The notes under the pieces are model-generated. The model worked only from the letters and a program-made list of their open reading frames with translations, did no database searches and had not been told where the DNA came from. A stretch of 14,805 nucleotides of DNA from Betaproteobacteria bacterium (GTDB lineage Bacteria; Pseudomonadota; Gammaproteobacteria; Burkholderiales; SG8-39): assembly GCA_005884335.1 (NCBI GenBank), contig VBCJ01000144.1, forward strand, positions 1-14,805. The letters are read 5' to 3'. The position numbers and the translations under genes are program-made. This document shows positions 14,354-14,805 of this stretch, piece by piece. Each line of letters starts with the position of its first letter. Position 1 is the stretch's first letter.

Positions 14354-14805
14354 TCACGGCTCCACCTTGATGCCGCTCGCGCGGATGAGCTCGGTCCACC
14401 TGCGCGTGTCTTCCTTGAGGAACCGCGCGAATTCGCCGGGAGTGAAGCTCGACGGCTCGGCCCCTTGCGCGGCGAGCTTCTCCCTCACGTCGGGCGCCGC
14501 GAGCGCCCTGACGACGTCCTCGCGCAGGGTGTCGATGGCTTCCTTCGGCGTGCCCTTGGGGAACGCGAACCCGAACCAGTTGGCGACGAGGTAATCGACG
14601 CCTTGCTCGAGCGCGGTCGGCACGCCGGGAAAGGCCGCCGAGCGCTGCGCCGTGCTCACCGCGAGGCCCCTCGCTTTGCCGCCCCGGATGGGACCGAGCG
14701 CCGTCGGCGAGGCGGCGATGATGAGGTCGATCTGCCCCGCCTGCAGGGCGACGCTCGCATCGCTCATGCCCTTGTAGGGAATGTGCGTGAGGTTCACGCG
14801 CGCGT
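14354..14805 (-). CDS. Bug/TctC-family periplasmic solute receptor (third copy, N-terminus outside window)
   Basis: The C-terminal 150 or so residues of a Bug-family receptor; the frame runs off the right edge, so the signal peptide and first lobe are missing. Recognisable blocks are LTHIPYKGMSDASVALQAGQ, the FPGVPTALEQGV segment, FAFPKGTPKEAID and the C-terminal FLKEDTRRWTELIRASGI. It lies 46 nt upstream of the PQQ dehydrogenase on the same strand and is probably its operon partner. It may bind an alcohol-derived or carboxylate compound related to the dehydrogenase's substrate, but the pairing is the only evidence. Tripartite transporter genes are not in view. Confidence 0.92.
   Translation of the reverse strand, partial: ARVNLTHIPYKGMSDASVALQAGQIDLIIAASPTALGPIRGGKARGLAVSTAQRSAAFPGVPTALEQGVDYLVANWFGFAFPKGTPKEAIDTLREDVVRALAAPDVREKLAAQGAEPSSFTPGEFARFLKEDTRRWTELIRASGIKVEP

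Noticed and set aside
12865..14370. Plus-strand open frame of 501 codons opposite the PQQ dehydrogenase
   Set aside because: It mirrors the quinoprotein gene, has no recognisable domain and starts inside the convergent gene; it is a GC-driven shadow frame.
1..14805. CRISPR arrays, tRNA or rRNA genes, insertion sequences, attachment sites
   Set aside because: No regularly spaced repeats, RNA gene signatures, transposase genes or flanking terminal repeats were seen.

Overview
The window is a gene-dense, high-GC stretch with almost no non-coding DNA. It looks like a betaproteobacterium, most likely Burkholderiales; this is inferred from three orphan Bug/TctC-type solute receptors, Sox proteins, a PQQ dehydrogenase and a TRAP transporter, not from any phylogenetic marker. 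There are no rRNA, tRNA, CRISPR or insertion-sequence features. It reads as accessory catabolic and lithotrophic DNA.

Region 1 (1-2639, + strand) is one tightly overlapping operon: the C-terminal part of a xanthine dehydrogenase-family molybdopterin subunit, then soxX, a soxY-like gene, soxZ and soxA. Start and stop codons overlap at every junction (14, 4, 1 and 4 nt). The SoxY-like carrier does not end in the classical GGCGG arm but in SACLEEGLI, which resembles the SoxY-related 'AACIE arm' paralogues. No soxB or soxCD is visible. The likely picture is a periplasmic SoxXA/SoxYZ-like thiol-carrier module tied to a molybdenum hydroxylase, with an unknown substrate.

Region 2 (2730-5568, + strand) holds a secreted metal-dependent amidohydrolase and, 4 nt later, a class A FAD-dependent aromatic hydroxylase. 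Region 3 (5600-10251, - strand) is a probable five-gene operon transcribed from right to left: Bug receptor, TauD/TfdA-type Fe(II)/2-oxoglutarate dioxygenase, then a complete TRAP transporter (DctP, DctQ, DctM). It couples uptake of an organic anion to one oxidation step.

Region 4 (10252-12645, + strand) starts divergently from region 3 across a 134-nt intergenic region containing small palindromes. It encodes a GYD-domain protein, a second Bug receptor, an internally deleted amidohydrolase-2 remnant and a c-type cytochrome. Region 5 (12648-14805, - strand) meets the cytochrome gene tail to tail, with 2 nt between them. It contains a third Bug receptor (cut by the window edge) and a PQQ-dependent alcohol dehydrogenase with a lanthanide-type WDYD motif, broken by a frameshift near 12946-12957.

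Two neighbouring genes (11727-12140 and 12648-14307) both appear to have lost an internal segment. That is either real gene decay or an assembly fault and deserves checking before any functional reading.
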